A stretch of 64,000 nucleotides of DNA from Streptomyces caelestis (GTDB lineage: Bacteria > Actinomycetota > Actinomycetes > Streptomycetales > Streptomycetaceae). The translations under genes and the position numbers were made by a program. The DNA lies in contig NZ_LGCN01000085.1 in NCBI RefSeq assembly GCF_001279005.1, positions 124,001 through 188,000 on the forward strand, written 5' to 3'. Numbering within the stretch: the stretch's first letter is position 1; every line of letters starts with the position of its first letter. Shown here in pieces: positions 35,447 through 44,265 of this stretch. The notes below the pieces were generated by a model, which was given only the letters and a program-made list of their open reading frames with translations, did no database searches and had not been told where the DNA came from.

Positions 35447-36112
35447 TCAGCCGGGGGTGACCAGCCGCGCCTCGTACGCGAACACCGCCGCCTGGGTGCG
35501 GTCCCGCAGGCCCAGTTTCACCAGGATGCGGCTGACGTGCGTCTTGATCGTGGACTCGGCGACCACCAGCCGCCCGGCGATCTCCACGTTCGACAGGCCC
35601 TGTGCGATCAGCACCAGCACCTCCGTCTCCCGCTCGGTCAGATCGCCGTACGCCGCCTGCGCGGACGGCATCAGCCGCGGGCCCCCGGACAGCTTGGAGA
35701 ACTCGGTGATCAGACGTCTGGTCACCGAGGGGGCGAGCAGCGCCTCCCCCGACGCGACGATCCGCACCCCTTCGGCGAGCCGGCGGGCGGAGGCGTCCTT
35801 GAGGAGGAAGCCGGAGGCGCCCGCGCGCAGCGCCTGGTAGACGTACTCGTCGAGGTCGAAGGTGGTGAGCACCAGCACCTTCGCCGCGCCGTCGGCGGCG
35901 ACGATCTCCCGCGTCGCCTCGATGCCGTTCAGCTCGGGCATGCGGATGTCCATGAGGACGACGTCGGGGGCGAGTTCGCGGACCCGCTCGACCGCCTCCC
36001 GGCCGTTGACGGCCTCGCCGACGACCTCGATGTCGGGCATCGCGCCCAGCAGCACCGAGAAACCCTCGCGCACCATCATCTGGTCGTCCGCGATCAGGAC
36101 ACGGATGGTCAT
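35447..36112 (-). CDS. NarL/FixJ response regulator, pair 1
   Basis: A 221-residue regulator. The receiver domain has Asp-Asp at 9-10, phospho-acceptor Asp-55 (Val-Leu-Met-Asp-Ile-Arg-Met-Pro) and Lys in Leu-Leu-Lys-Asp-Ala; the LuxR-type HTH is at ~150-215 (Leu-Thr-Glu-Arg-Glu-Thr-Glu-Val-Leu, then Ser-Thr-Ile-Lys-Thr-His-Val). The start overlaps the kinase stop by 4 bp. It is closely similar to the regulator at 37568-38230, implying duplication of the pair. Confidence 0.95.
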   Translation of the reverse strand: MTIRVLIADDQMMVREGFSVLLGAMPDIEVVGEAVNGREAVERVRELAPDVVLMDIRMPELNGIEATREIVAADGAAKVLVLTTFDLDEYVYQALRAGASGFLLKDASARRLAEGVRIVASGEALLAPSVTRRLITEFSKLSGGPRLMPSAQAAYGDLTERETEVLVLIAQGLSNVEIAGRLVVAESTIKTHVSRILVKLGLRDRTQAAVFAYEARLVTPG

Positions 36113-37473
36113 GCGTCACCTTCGTTCACCGTGGCGACCGGCAGGAACACGGCGACCTCGTAGCCCCCGTCGTCCGTCGGTCCCGCCGTCATCTCGCCGC
36201 CCAGCATGGCGACCCGCTCGCGCATGCCGGTGAGGCCGTGGCCGGCGCCGGGCGAGGGTTTGACCAGGCTCGGGTGGGGCGCCGGACCGTTGACCACGCG
36301 CACGCCGAGTCCGCCGAGGACGTACCCGATCTCGACGCGGGCGCCCGCGCCGGGCGCGTGCCGCAGGCTGTTGCTCAGCGCCTCCTGCACGATCCGGTAC
36401 GCCGACAGCTCCACCCCCTGCGGCAGCTCCCGCACCGCGCCGGTCACCACCTTCTCCACCTCGAGGCCGGCGCCCCGCACGTTGACGAGCAGGGCGTCCA
36501 GGTCGGCGAGGGTGGGCTGCGGGGCGTCCGGGGCCTCGTAGTCCTCGGCGCGGACCACGCCCAGGATGCGGCGCAGTTCGGTGAGGGCGGCCACCGCGTT
36601 CTCGCGGATGGTGGCGAAGGCGCGCTCCAGCTCCGGCGGCGGGTTCTCCACCCGGTAGGGCGCGGCCTCGGCCTGGATGGCGACCACCGACATGTGGTGG
36701 GCGACCACGTCGTGCAGCTCGCGGGCGATGGTGGTGCGCTCCTCCAGCGCCGTGCGCCGGGAACGCTCGTGCGCGGTGACCGTCTGCTGGGCGGTCACCT
36801 CCTGCTGGGCGTTACGGCGGACGTGCCAGAGACAGACCACGAGCAGGGCGAACGCGGACGTCACCATCATGGGCCCGCTGTTGGTGTAGTAGTACGACCC
36901 GCCGAAGAAGACGTCCGAGAGGAAGGCGTACGCGGCGGTCAGGACCCACATCCAGGCGGCGGTGCGGGGCCGGGTGCGCAGCGCCACGACGACCAGCACC
37001 GCCAGGTGGCAGACGAACGCGCCGGGCATCCACGGCCAGTCGTCGTCACCGCTCTTGACCAGCGCGACCACCGGGGTCACCGCCAGGGACAGCCAGAACG
37101 CGCCGACCGGCCGGACCAGCGTGGTGAGCACCGGGAGCGCGCACAGCAGACCGATCAGCAGGGCCACCACATCCCCGCCGGGCAGGCCGCTCGACAGCGC
37201 GCCGGCCAGCAGGGCGATCAGCGCCAACGCCCCCACCACCGCGTGCGGGAGGTGCTGCGCGGCCGACCGCGGCCGGGCGGGCAGCCGGCGGACGAACGGG
37301 CCGTCCGGGCGCCGGGGCGGCAGCGGGCGGTAGGCGAAGGGTTCGCGGAACAGGTCCTGGCGCAGCCCGCGCAAGGTGTTCCGGACCGCCTGGTACTCCG
37401 GGCTGCGGGTCCCGGCTCCGGCCCCGCGCGGGGCGGCCGGGGGCTGCTGGTGCGTCGTCTCGGTCACGCTCAC
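36109..37473 (-). CDS. Sensor histidine kinase (HisKA_3), pair 1
   Basis: About 454 residues from GTG 37473. A cytoplasmic N-terminal segment precedes a membrane domain of about six helices (~85-240), then the dimerisation motif Arg-Glu-Leu-His-Asp-Val-Val-Ala-His-His-Met, with phospho-His in Leu-His-Asp, and an ATPase domain with Gly-His-Gly-Leu-Thr-Gly-Met-Arg-Glu-Arg. The frame is open to GTG 37554, but a motif shared with another promoter (37533-37546) lies inside that extension, so the shorter start is preferred. It is coupled to its response regulator by a 4-bp overlap. Confidence 0.9.
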   Translation of the reverse strand: MSVTETTHQQPPAAPRGAGAGTRSPEYQAVRNTLRGLRQDLFREPFAYRPLPPRRPDGPFVRRLPARPRSAAQHLPHAVVGALALIALLAGALSSGLPGGDVVALLIGLLCALPVLTTLVRPVGAFWLSLAVTPVVALVKSGDDDWPWMPGAFVCHLAVLVVVALRTRPRTAAWMWVLTAAYAFLSDVFFGGSYYYTNSGPMMVTSAFALLVVCLWHVRRNAQQEVTAQQTVTAHERSRRTALEERTTIARELHDVVAHHMSVVAIQAEAAPYRVENPPPELERAFATIRENAVAALTELRRILGVVRAEDYEAPDAPQPTLADLDALLVNVRGAGLEVEKVVTGAVRELPQGVELSAYRIVQEALSNSLRHAPGAGARVEIGYVLGGLGVRVVNGPAPHPSLVKPSPGAGHGLTGMRERVAMLGGEMTAGPTDDGGYEVAVFLPVATVNEGDA

Positions 37474-37532
37474 ACGGTAGGCCGACCGGGTGGTCGCGGT
37501 CGTCCCCGCTGAGAGGGGTTCCCGGGCGTCCG

Positions 37533-37546
37533 TCTCAGGTACTACG
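37533..37546 (-). promoter_or_regulatory. Shared 14-bp motif, copy 1
   Basis: TCTCAGGTACTACG, identical to 41983-41996, lies 60 bp upstream of the preferred kinase start between the two tandem two-component units. Confidence 0.5.
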
Positions 37547-37567
37547 CGGGTCACGAGGGGACGTTCC

Positions 37568-38230
37568 TCAGTATCCCGAGGGGCGGACCAGCCCGGACTC
37601 GTACGCGAACACCGCCGCCTGGGTGCGGTCCCGCAGCCCCAGTTTCACCAGGATGCGGCCGACGTGCGTCTTCACGGTCTGCTCGGCCACCACCAGCCGG
37701 ACCGCTATCTCCGCGTTGGACAGGCCCTGCGCGATCAGCGCGAGCACCTCCGTCTCGCGTTCGGTCAGCTCCCCCACGCGCTGTCTGAGCGGGGTGCGAG
37801 GGCGGGCGTCCAGCCGGGAGAACTCGGCGATCAGCCGGCGGGTGATCCCGGGCGCGAGCAGGGCGTCCCCGGCCGCCACCACCCGTACCGCCTCGGCGAG
37901 CTGGTCGGCGGAGGCGTCCTTCAGCAGGAAGCCGGAGGCGCCCGCGCGCAGCGCCTCGTACACGTACTCGTCGAGGTCGAAGGTGGTCAGGACGAGGACC
38001 CTGACGTCCGGGGTGGCGGCGGTGATGCGGGCGGTGGCCCCGATGCCGTCGAGTTCGGGCATGCGGATGTCCATCAGAACGACGTCCGGGGCGAGTTCGG
38101 CGACCCGCGCGACCGCGTCCGCTCCGTTCACCGCCTGGCCGACGACCTCGATGTCGGGCTGCGTGTTGAGCAGCACGGTGAAGCCCTGCCGGACCATCTG
38201 CTGGTCGTCGGCGATCAGTACGCGGATCAT
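37568..38230 (-). CDS. NarL/FixJ response regulator, pair 2
   Basis: A 220-residue regulator with acceptor Asp-54 (Val-Leu-Met-Asp-Ile-Arg-Met-Pro), Lys in Leu-Leu-Lys-Asp-Ala, and a LuxR-type HTH near 150-212. Most residues match the regulator of pair 1, including long identical runs in both domains, so the two may bind related sites. Its start overlaps the pair 2 kinase stop by 4 bp (ATGA). Confidence 0.95.
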   Translation of the reverse strand: MIRVLIADDQQMVRQGFTVLLNTQPDIEVVGQAVNGADAVARVAELAPDVVLMDIRMPELDGIGATARITAATPDVRVLVLTTFDLDEYVYEALRAGASGFLLKDASADQLAEAVRVVAAGDALLAPGITRRLIAEFSRLDARPRTPLRQRVGELTERETEVLALIAQGLSNAEIAVRLVVAEQTVKTHVGRILVKLGLRDRTQAAVFAYESGLVRPSGY

Positions 38231-39570
38231 GCGGTGCCGTCCTGGGGAGAGGGTGCGGAAGCGTGCGGGGAGGGGGCCGGGAGGTAGGCGTCGACCTTGT
38301 AGCCCCGGCCGGACCAGGGGCCGGCCGTCAGCCGGCCGCCCAGCATGACCGCGCGTTCCCGCATGCCGAGCAGCCCGTGCCCGGCCCCGGCGGACGGCGG
38401 CGCCTCCCGGGTCGGGCCGGTGTCGACGACCTCCACCCGCAGTCCCCGCGGATCGTAGGCCAGGGCGACGTGCGCGGTCGCGCCGGGCGCGTGGCGCAGG
38501 ACGTTGCTCAGCGCCTCCTGCACGATCCGGTACGCCGACAGCTCCACCCCGGGCGGCAGCGGGCGCCGCTCGCCGGTGATCTCGGTGGTCACGGTGAGTC
38601 CGGCGGCGCGGGTGTTCTCCACCAGCGAGTCGAGCCGGTCGAGGGTGGGCTGCGGGGCGTGCCGGGAGGTGTCCGGGACGTCCGCGCGCTCGCCGGGGGC
38701 GGGGTGCTCGGAGCGCAGTACGTCCAGGACGCGGCGCAGTTCGGTGAGCGCCTCGACCGCGTTCTGCCGGATGCCGGCGAGGTTCTCCTTCAGCTCGTCG
38801 GACGGGTCCCGCACCAGGTGCGGGGCGACCTGCGCCTGGATGGAGATGACCGACATGTGGTGGGCGACCACGTCGTGCAGCTCCCGCGCGATCCGGCCGC
38901 GTTCCTCCAGGAGGGTGCGGCGGGCGCGTTCCTCGGCGGTGAGGGTGGTCTGCCGGCCGAGTTCGGCACGGGCCTCGCGGCGGCCGCGCAGGGCGGTGCC
39001 GAGGACGACGGCGACGGCGAACAGGACCACGGCGGTCTGGCCGGTGGACGAGTAGTTCCACGCCCCCCAGAGACCCTGGAGCACGTAGGTGAGCAGGGCC
39101 GTCACGGCCAGCGCCTCGACGGAGACGCGGGTCGGCACGCGCAGGGCGAGCAGCAGCAGGACCAGCAGGTGGGCCACGATCCCCCAGGTGGGCCAGGGCC
39201 ACGGAAATCCGTCGATCTGGCCGGCCATCAGCATGCGGCGCAGCAGGACGGCGCCCGCCAGCGTGGCGGTGAGCGACAGCCACAGCGCCGGCACCGGACG
39301 CCGCAGCGCGAGGACGATCGCTCCGCACTGTCCGACCGCGACCAGCAGGGAGTGACCGGGGCCGAGTTTCCCGTCCCCCTGGAGCTGGTTCAGGTCGCCG
39401 AGGAGGATGCCGACCGCGGCCAGGCACACGAACCCGTGCGGCACCCAGCGCAGCCACACCGACGGCGGCAACGGGTCCGCGCGGGCCGTCAGCAGGTCGT
39501 CCCGCAGCACGCCCAGCCACCGCCGGACGAGTCCCGCCCCCTTGTCCGTCACGCGGTTCAGCCTAGACAT
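38227..39570 (-). CDS. Sensor histidine kinase (HisKA_3), pair 2
   Basis: A 447-residue kinase with about six membrane helices (~45-190), the Arg-Glu-Leu-His-Asp-Val-Val-Ala-His-His-Met phosphorylation motif near residue 225, and an ATPase domain ending in Gly-His-Gly-Leu-Leu-Gly-Met-Arg-Glu-Arg. No extracellular domain is apparent, so it probably senses membrane or intramembrane signals. Its start overlaps the acyltransferase stop by 8 bp, placing kinase, acyltransferase and hydrolase in one operon. Confidence 0.94.
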   Translation of the reverse strand: MSRLNRVTDKGAGLVRRWLGVLRDDLLTARADPLPPSVWLRWVPHGFVCLAAVGILLGDLNQLQGDGKLGPGHSLLVAVGQCGAIVLALRRPVPALWLSLTATLAGAVLLRRMLMAGQIDGFPWPWPTWGIVAHLLVLLLLALRVPTRVSVEALAVTALLTYVLQGLWGAWNYSSTGQTAVVLFAVAVVLGTALRGRREARAELGRQTTLTAEERARRTLLEERGRIARELHDVVAHHMSVISIQAQVAPHLVRDPSDELKENLAGIRQNAVEALTELRRVLDVLRSEHPAPGERADVPDTSRHAPQPTLDRLDSLVENTRAAGLTVTTEITGERRPLPPGVELSAYRIVQEALSNVLRHAPGATAHVALAYDPRGLRVEVVDTGPTREAPPSAGAGHGLLGMRERAVMLGGRLTAGPWSGRGYKVDAYLPAPSPHASAPSPQDGTA

Positions 39571-40750
39571 GCCGTACGTCCTCCGTCGTCGGCCGGTGGG
39601 TGCGGACCACCCGGGACCGTCCGTGCCGCCGCCCGCCCCCGCCCCGCTCCCACGACCGGAACGCGGACCGGCAGACCGCGAGGGCGAGGACGAACACCGG
39701 CAGCCACACCAGCCGGGCGGCGACCCAGCCGAGGCCGTCGGGGGCGGTGTGCAGGCCGGGGAGGCGGCCGGCGAGGAGGCCGGTGGCGGTGGTCGCCATC
39801 AGGGCCGTCTGGTGCCAGAGGAAGACCGTCATCACGGAGAGGTTGACCAGCGCCACCGCCGCCCACGCGACGGGACGCCGCATCGCCGTGCGCAGCCGGT
39901 CCCGCAGCAGCAGCGCCAGCCCGCACTGGGCGAGGCCGAAGGTGACGGCGGCCAGCGTCGGCGGGTTGAGGTTGGACACCCCGGCGCCCGGGACGCCGAC
40001 CATCGACGCCGGGTAGCCGGCCCAGGCGACGAGCGCGGCCGTGGCGGCCGTACCGGAGAGCAGGAGGATCCAGCCGGACCTGCGGCGTTCCAGATCTCCG
40101 CGCGTCCAGGCCGCGCCGAGGGCGTACGGCACCAGCCAGCCGGCCGCCAGGTTCAGCCAGCCGAGCGCGTCGGGGGCGCCGAGGCCGAAGCGGAGCAGGT
40201 CGACGTGGAGGACGACGGCGAGCGGCCACAGCGGGTGGAGCCGGGCGACGAGCGGGGTCGCGGCGGTGAGGGCGGCGAAGACCAGCAGGAACCACAGCGG
40301 CGACAGGGCCAGCTTCACCAGCGTGCGGACGGTCGCGTACTCGGCGCCGGAGACCAGCAGGACGGCGGTGACGGCCGTCCACAGGAGGAGGACGGCGGCG
40401 ACCGGCTTGAACAGCCGGGCCAGCCGGCCGTGCAGCCAGCGGCGGTACGGGATGCCGCGGGCGCGGGACGAGGCGTACCCGCGCGTCGCCACATGGCCGC
40501 CGACCAGGAAGAACACGGCGAGGGTCTGGAACGCCCAGGACACGGGCGCCAGCCACGGCAGGTGCTGGAGCGGGCTGGCGGCGCGCAGGGTGCTGCCGTC
40601 CGTGACGAGGGCGGTGACCAGCCAGTGGCCGAGGACGACCCCGAGGACGGCGCCGGCGCGCAGGGCGTCCACGGCACGGTCGCGGTGGTCCGGGGTGGCC
40701 GCGTCGACGCGGCCGGCGGCGTCGCGCACCGCGGCCGCGAGGCGGTTCAC
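39563..40750 (-). CDS. Membrane acyltransferase (acyltransferase family 3)
   Basis: A 395-residue integral membrane protein with about ten helices. The family's conserved N-terminal pattern (Arg-Ala-Val-Asp-Ala-Leu-Arg, then Gly-His in helix 1) is present, as is a later Phe-Leu-Val-Gly-Gly-His. Members move acyl groups onto cell-surface or secreted carbohydrates and antibiotics; the acceptor is unknown. The GTG at 40750 overlaps the hydrolase stop by 4 bp. Being upstream of a sensor kinase suggests an envelope modification tied to that signalling. Confidence 0.87.
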   Translation of the reverse strand: MNRLAAAVRDAAGRVDAATPDHRDRAVDALRAGAVLGVVLGHWLVTALVTDGSTLRAASPLQHLPWLAPVSWAFQTLAVFFLVGGHVATRGYASSRARGIPYRRWLHGRLARLFKPVAAVLLLWTAVTAVLLVSGAEYATVRTLVKLALSPLWFLLVFAALTAATPLVARLHPLWPLAVVLHVDLLRFGLGAPDALGWLNLAAGWLVPYALGAAWTRGDLERRRSGWILLLSGTAATAALVAWAGYPASMVGVPGAGVSNLNPPTLAAVTFGLAQCGLALLLRDRLRTAMRRPVAWAAVALVNLSVMTVFLWHQTALMATTATGLLAGRLPGLHTAPDGLGWVAARLVWLPVFVLALAVCRSAFRSWERGGGGRRHGRSRVVRTHRPTTEDVRHV

Positions 40751-41874
40751 GAGGTCACCGCCGAGGTCTCGCCGAGGACGATCCGGGTGAGGTTGGCCAG
40801 GGAGGCGGAGCCGGGGGCGAAGTAGTCGCTGTGGCCGCCGTCGCCGGCCGCGAAGACCCGGGCGCCGAAGGCCGGGGAGACGGGGTCGGCGCCGAAGCCG
40901 ACGGTGGTGCCGAGGAGGTCGGCGCTGAGGTGGGGGACGTTCCCGATCCAGTCGTCGGCGCCCCGGGCGGCCCAGATCCGGGCCCGGGTGCGCAGGGCGG
41001 CGGCGGTGTCGGCGCCGGTGCCGGGGCTGCCGAGGAGGGCGATGTCGTCGACGTCGAGTCCGTCGGCGGCCTCGGCGCAGACGACGGAGCCGTAGGAGTG
41101 GCAGAGGAGGGAGATGCGGGCGCGCGGTCCGGCGACGGCCCGCACGTCGCTCACCGCCTTCCGCAGTCCGGGGGCGGCGTCCTCCGCCCGGTCGGTGGTG
41201 GCGACGGTGGTGCTGACGGTGCCGGGGGTCGCGTAGCCGAGCCAGGCCACGACCGCGGCACGCCCGCCGAGCCGCTCGTGCAGCGCGAGGGCGGTGGCGC
41301 GGAACCGGCCGTAGGTGTCGATGCCGGTGTCGGAACCGGGGACGAGGACGGCGACGCGGTCGGCGTGCGCGAGGTCCCCGAGCACCTCGGTGACCAGCCC
41401 GGGCCCGCGCCCGTCGAAGTACAGCAACCGCCGCCCGGCGAGAGCCCGGTCGGCGGCGGCCCGCCCCCGGTCCCCGTACGCGTCGGCCATCCGGGCCGCC
41501 TCCAGGGCGTTGGCCCGGTGGGCGGCGTAGACCGCGTCGAGGGTCGCCGCGGAAGGCGCCGCGAGCACGGCGGGCCCGGGCGCGGGCACCCGCGCCCGGG
41601 CCGCCCCGGCGAGCGGCACGACCACCGCACAGGCCACGAGCGACGCGAGCACGCCACGCCACCACCGCGCCCCGCGACCGCTCCCGCGGGCGGTCGTGCC
41701 TCCCCCAGTGCCTTGAAGGCCTGGGAGGCACCCCCAGGGCGAGGGGGGTCCCCCCGCCCGTGCGAAGCCGAGAGCGGGGGAGGGCGGGCGCGACGGCGCC
41801 CCGCAGGCGTCGGGCCGCGCGAACCCGCCCCCGGCCCCCGCCCTCGCCGGCTCCCCCTCGCGCTCGCGCACCAT
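40747..41874 (-). CDS. Exported alpha/beta hydrolase (DUF1023-like)
   Basis: A 375-residue protein. A hydrophobic export segment (Val-Leu-Ala-Ser-Leu-Val-Ala-Cys-Ala-Val-Val-Val-Pro-Leu-Ala-Gly) lies near residues 75-92; the hydrolase domain has nucleophile Ser in Leu-Cys-His-Ser-Tyr-Gly-Ser and a Gly-Ser-Asp-Thr-Gly oxyanion-side loop. The ~70 residues before the export segment are Pro/Gly/Arg-rich, and residues ~26-60 are encoded by a dispersed repeat lying in frame. The real start may be later, just before the export segment. It is first of the operon leading to the pair 2 kinase. Confidence 0.78.
   Translation of the reverse strand: MVREREGEPARAGAGGGFARPDACGAPSRPPSPALGFARAGGPPSPWGCLPGLQGTGGGTTARGSGRGARWWRGVLASLVACAVVVPLAGAARARVPAPGPAVLAAPSAATLDAVYAAHRANALEAARMADAYGDRGRAAADRALAGRRLLYFDGRGPGLVTEVLGDLAHADRVAVLVPGSDTGIDTYGRFRATALALHERLGGRAAVVAWLGYATPGTVSTTVATTDRAEDAAPGLRKAVSDVRAVAGPRARISLLCHSYGSVVCAEAADGLDVDDIALLGSPGTGADTAAALRTRARIWAARGADDWIGNVPHLSADLLGTTVGFGADPVSPAFGARVFAAGDGGHSDYFAPGSASLANLTRIVLGETSAVTS
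41693..41822. repeat. Dispersed repeat, long form, inside hydrolase gene
   Basis: It contains CCCCAGTGCCTTGAAGGC, shared with 49859-49876, plus an extra block with opposed GGGGGG/CCCCCC and CGAAGCCGAGAGCGGGGG not present in the other copies. Flanks match the outer parts of the 49845 copy. Confidence 0.65.
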
Positions 41875-41982
41875 GCTGGTCGTACCTCCCCATCCGCCCG
41901 GCCATCGGGCTTACCGAGAAGGGAAGTTACGGAGTGCGACGAGTAATCCGCGTCCCACCGGGGGACTCACCTGCGGGGTAGC

Positions 41983-41996
41983 TCTCAGGTACTACG
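41983..41996 (-). promoter_or_regulatory. Shared 14-bp motif, copy 2
   Basis: TCTCAGGTACTACG, identical to 37533-37546, lies 109 bp upstream of the hydrolase start that heads the acyltransferase/kinase operon. Confidence 0.5.
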
Positions 41997-42029
41997 GGTA
42001 TGACCGAACAACACTCGCAAGGGGGTTGC

Positions 42030-42899
42030 TCACCAGGCGAGTTGAGCGATCTCCTCCGCCACCACCGCACACGCGTCCGCCCCCGGATCGACCAGCGGGA
42101 AGTGCCCGACGTCCTCCAGCAGCGTCACCCCCACCACCTCCCCCGCCTTCGCCGCCGCCTCCGCGTACGACTCGGCGACCGCCTGCGGAACCACGACGTC
42201 GGTACGCCCCTGCACCAGGGTGGTGGCGATCCCGGTGGGCAGCAGCAGCCCGGGGTCGGCATACGGCCGACGCTCGGCGAAGTGGTCGTCACCGCCCAGC
42301 AGTTGCCGCACCGCACCCCCGCACACCGCCAGCTTGTCGGCGACCTCGAGGTCCGCGACCGGCGCGAGGGCGACCACCCCGCGCAGCGGCGCGGGCCCGT
42401 CCGTGCGCCAGGGAGAGCCCGCCGGCAGGACGTGCCGCGCGGCGGCCCACAGCGCCAGGTGCCCGCCCGCCGAGTGCCCGGTGAGCACGATCCGCCGCGG
42501 GTCGGCCCGCGGCACGCACTCCCGCACCAGCCCCGGCAGCGCGTCCACCGCGGCGGCGACGTCGTCGAAGGTGTCGGGCCACCGCCCCGCGACCGGAACG
42601 CCACCGCCCGGCTCCCCCGCCCCGCGCCGGTACTCGACGCTGGCCACGGCGAAGCCCCGCCCGGCCAGGAAGGCCGCGAACGGGCTGACGTGCCGCCGGT
42701 CGTACGCCGTGCGCCAGGCGCCGCCGTGCAGCACGACCACCACCGGCGCGGGCCCGCCCTCCCCGCGCGGCGCGTAGAAGTCGATCAGCTGGTCCGGGTC
42801 GTCGCCGTAGGCCGCCGTGGCGTCGGGCTCCACGGGCGGACGGGAGAGGGCCGACTCCTCCTCGGCGGCGGACCGGGCGGCTGCGGCGTCGTCCGTCAT
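42030..42899 (-). CDS. Alpha/beta hydrolase, probable N-formylkynurenine formamidase
   Basis: A 289-residue soluble esterase-fold protein: oxyanion motif His-Gly-Gly-Ala-Trp near residue 58, nucleophile in Gly-His-Ser-Ala-Gly-Gly near 144, late Asp in Gly-Arg-Thr-Asp and His in Val-Gly-His-Phe. The fold fits the kynurenine-formamidase type of hydrolase. Its place directly behind tryptophan dioxygenase and kynureninase genes makes hydrolysis of N-formylkynurenine its likely role; sequence alone would allow another esterase. It is separated from kynureninase by 163 bp. Confidence 0.75.
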   Translation of the reverse strand: MTDDAAAARSAAEEESALSRPPVEPDATAAYGDDPDQLIDFYAPRGEGGPAPVVVVLHGGAWRTAYDRRHVSPFAAFLAGRGFAVASVEYRRGAGEPGGGVPVAGRWPDTFDDVAAAVDALPGLVRECVPRADPRRIVLTGHSAGGHLALWAAARHVLPAGSPWRTDGPAPLRGVVALAPVADLEVADKLAVCGGAVRQLLGGDDHFAERRPYADPGLLLPTGIATTLVQGRTDVVVPQAVAESYAEAAAKAGEVVGVTLLEDVGHFPLVDPGADACAVVAEEIAQLAW

Positions 42900-43062
42900 T
42901 GCTCCAACCTCTCAGCTACAGAACGCGGGTGACGGACCGGTGGGAACGCGGCCGTTCGGCCGGGACGGTACCAGCACGCCCACGTGCCCCGACATGGGGA
43001 TGTCACGCTCGGTCAGCGGGCCCGGGGGCGGCCCCGTACGACGTCGCCGCCCCCGGCCCCGC

Positions 43063-44265
43063 CTACGCCAGCTCCTCCGCCAGCACCCGCGCCGCCCGCT
43101 CCACGTCCGCGAAGCCGACGTACAGCGGGGTGAAGCCGAAGCGCAGCACGTCCGGCCGGCGGAAGTCGCCGACCACCCCCCGCTCGATGAGCCGCTCCAT
43201 CACGTCACCGGCGTCCGGACAGCGCAACGCGACCTGGCTGCCCCGCTCCCCGTGCGCACGCGGCGTCACGCACTCCACCCGGCCCTCGGGCACGTACTCC
43301 TCGACGCACTCCAGGAAGAAGTCCGTCAGCGCGAGGGACTTGGCCCGCACCGCGTCGATCGTCACCCCGTCCCAGACCTCGAGGGCCGCCTCCAGGGCGA
43401 GCATGGAGAGGATGTCCGGGGTGCCGACCCGCCCGCGCACCGCGCCCGCCGCCGGTTCGTACTCCGCCCGCATGCCGAAGGGCTCCGCGTGGGAGTTCCA
43501 GCCGGGCAGCGGCGAGTCGAAGCGGTCCTGCAGATCCGCGCGCACGTACAGGAACGCCGGCGCACCGGGGCCGCCGTTGAGGTACTTGTAGGTGCAGCCG
43601 ACCGCCAGGTCCACGCCGTGCTCGTCCAGGCCCACCGGCAGCGCGCCCGCGCTGTGGCACAGGTCCCACACGACGTACGCCCCCGCCGCGTGCACGGCGG
43701 CCGTCAGCGACGGCAGGTCGTGCAGCCGGCCGGTGCGGTAGTCGACGTGGTTGAGCAGCACGGCGGCGGTACGGTCCCCGAGCGCGTCCGTGACCTCGGA
43801 CGGGGGCACCGGACGCAGCGTGCAGCCGGTCATCCGGGCCGCCGACCCGGCGAGGTAGCCGTCCGTGGGGAAGGTGGTCGCGTCGACCACGATCTCGTCC
43901 CGCCCAAGGCCCCCGCCGTCCGCCTGCCGTGCCAGCCGTACCGCGCCCACCAGCGCCTTGAAGACGTTGACGCTCGTCGAGTCGCCGACCACGACCTGCC
44001 CGGCCGCCGCGCCGACCAGCGGCGCGATCCGGTCGCCGATCCGTTCCGGCGCCGTCCACCAGCCGCCCTCGGTCCAGGACCGGATGCGCAGCTCGCCCCA
44101 CTGCCGGCGCACCACGTCCTCGACCCGGCCGGGGACGGCGGCGGGCAGCGCGCCCAGCGAGTTGCCGTCGAGGTAGACGACGTCGTCCAGGACGAACTCG
44201 GCCCGCTTGGCGGCCAGTTCGTCGGCGGCGTCCAGCTTCTCCGCCTTCCTCGTGAGTTCAGACAT
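43063..44265 (-). CDS. kynU: Kynureninase
   Basis: A 400-residue PLP enzyme cleaving kynurenine to anthranilate and alanine. The N-terminus has Leu-Asp-Gly-Asn-Ser-Leu-Gly; Asp in Trp-Asp-Leu-Cys-His-Ser-Ala-Gly contacts PLP; the Schiff-base Lys is in Gly-Cys-Thr-Tyr-Lys-Tyr-Leu-Asn-Gly-Gly-Pro-Gly; Gly-Thr-Pro-Asp-Ile-Leu-Ser follows. Its ATG lies within the dioxygenase end (8-bp overlap ATGTCTGA). Confidence 0.96.
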   Translation of the reverse strand: MSELTRKAEKLDAADELAAKRAEFVLDDVVYLDGNSLGALPAAVPGRVEDVVRRQWGELRIRSWTEGGWWTAPERIGDRIAPLVGAAAGQVVVGDSTSVNVFKALVGAVRLARQADGGGLGRDEIVVDATTFPTDGYLAGSAARMTGCTLRPVPPSEVTDALGDRTAAVLLNHVDYRTGRLHDLPSLTAAVHAAGAYVVWDLCHSAGALPVGLDEHGVDLAVGCTYKYLNGGPGAPAFLYVRADLQDRFDSPLPGWNSHAEPFGMRAEYEPAAGAVRGRVGTPDILSMLALEAALEVWDGVTIDAVRAKSLALTDFFLECVEEYVPEGRVECVTPRAHGERGSQVALRCPDAGDVMERLIERGVVGDFRRPDVLRFGFTPLYVGFADVERAARVLAEELA

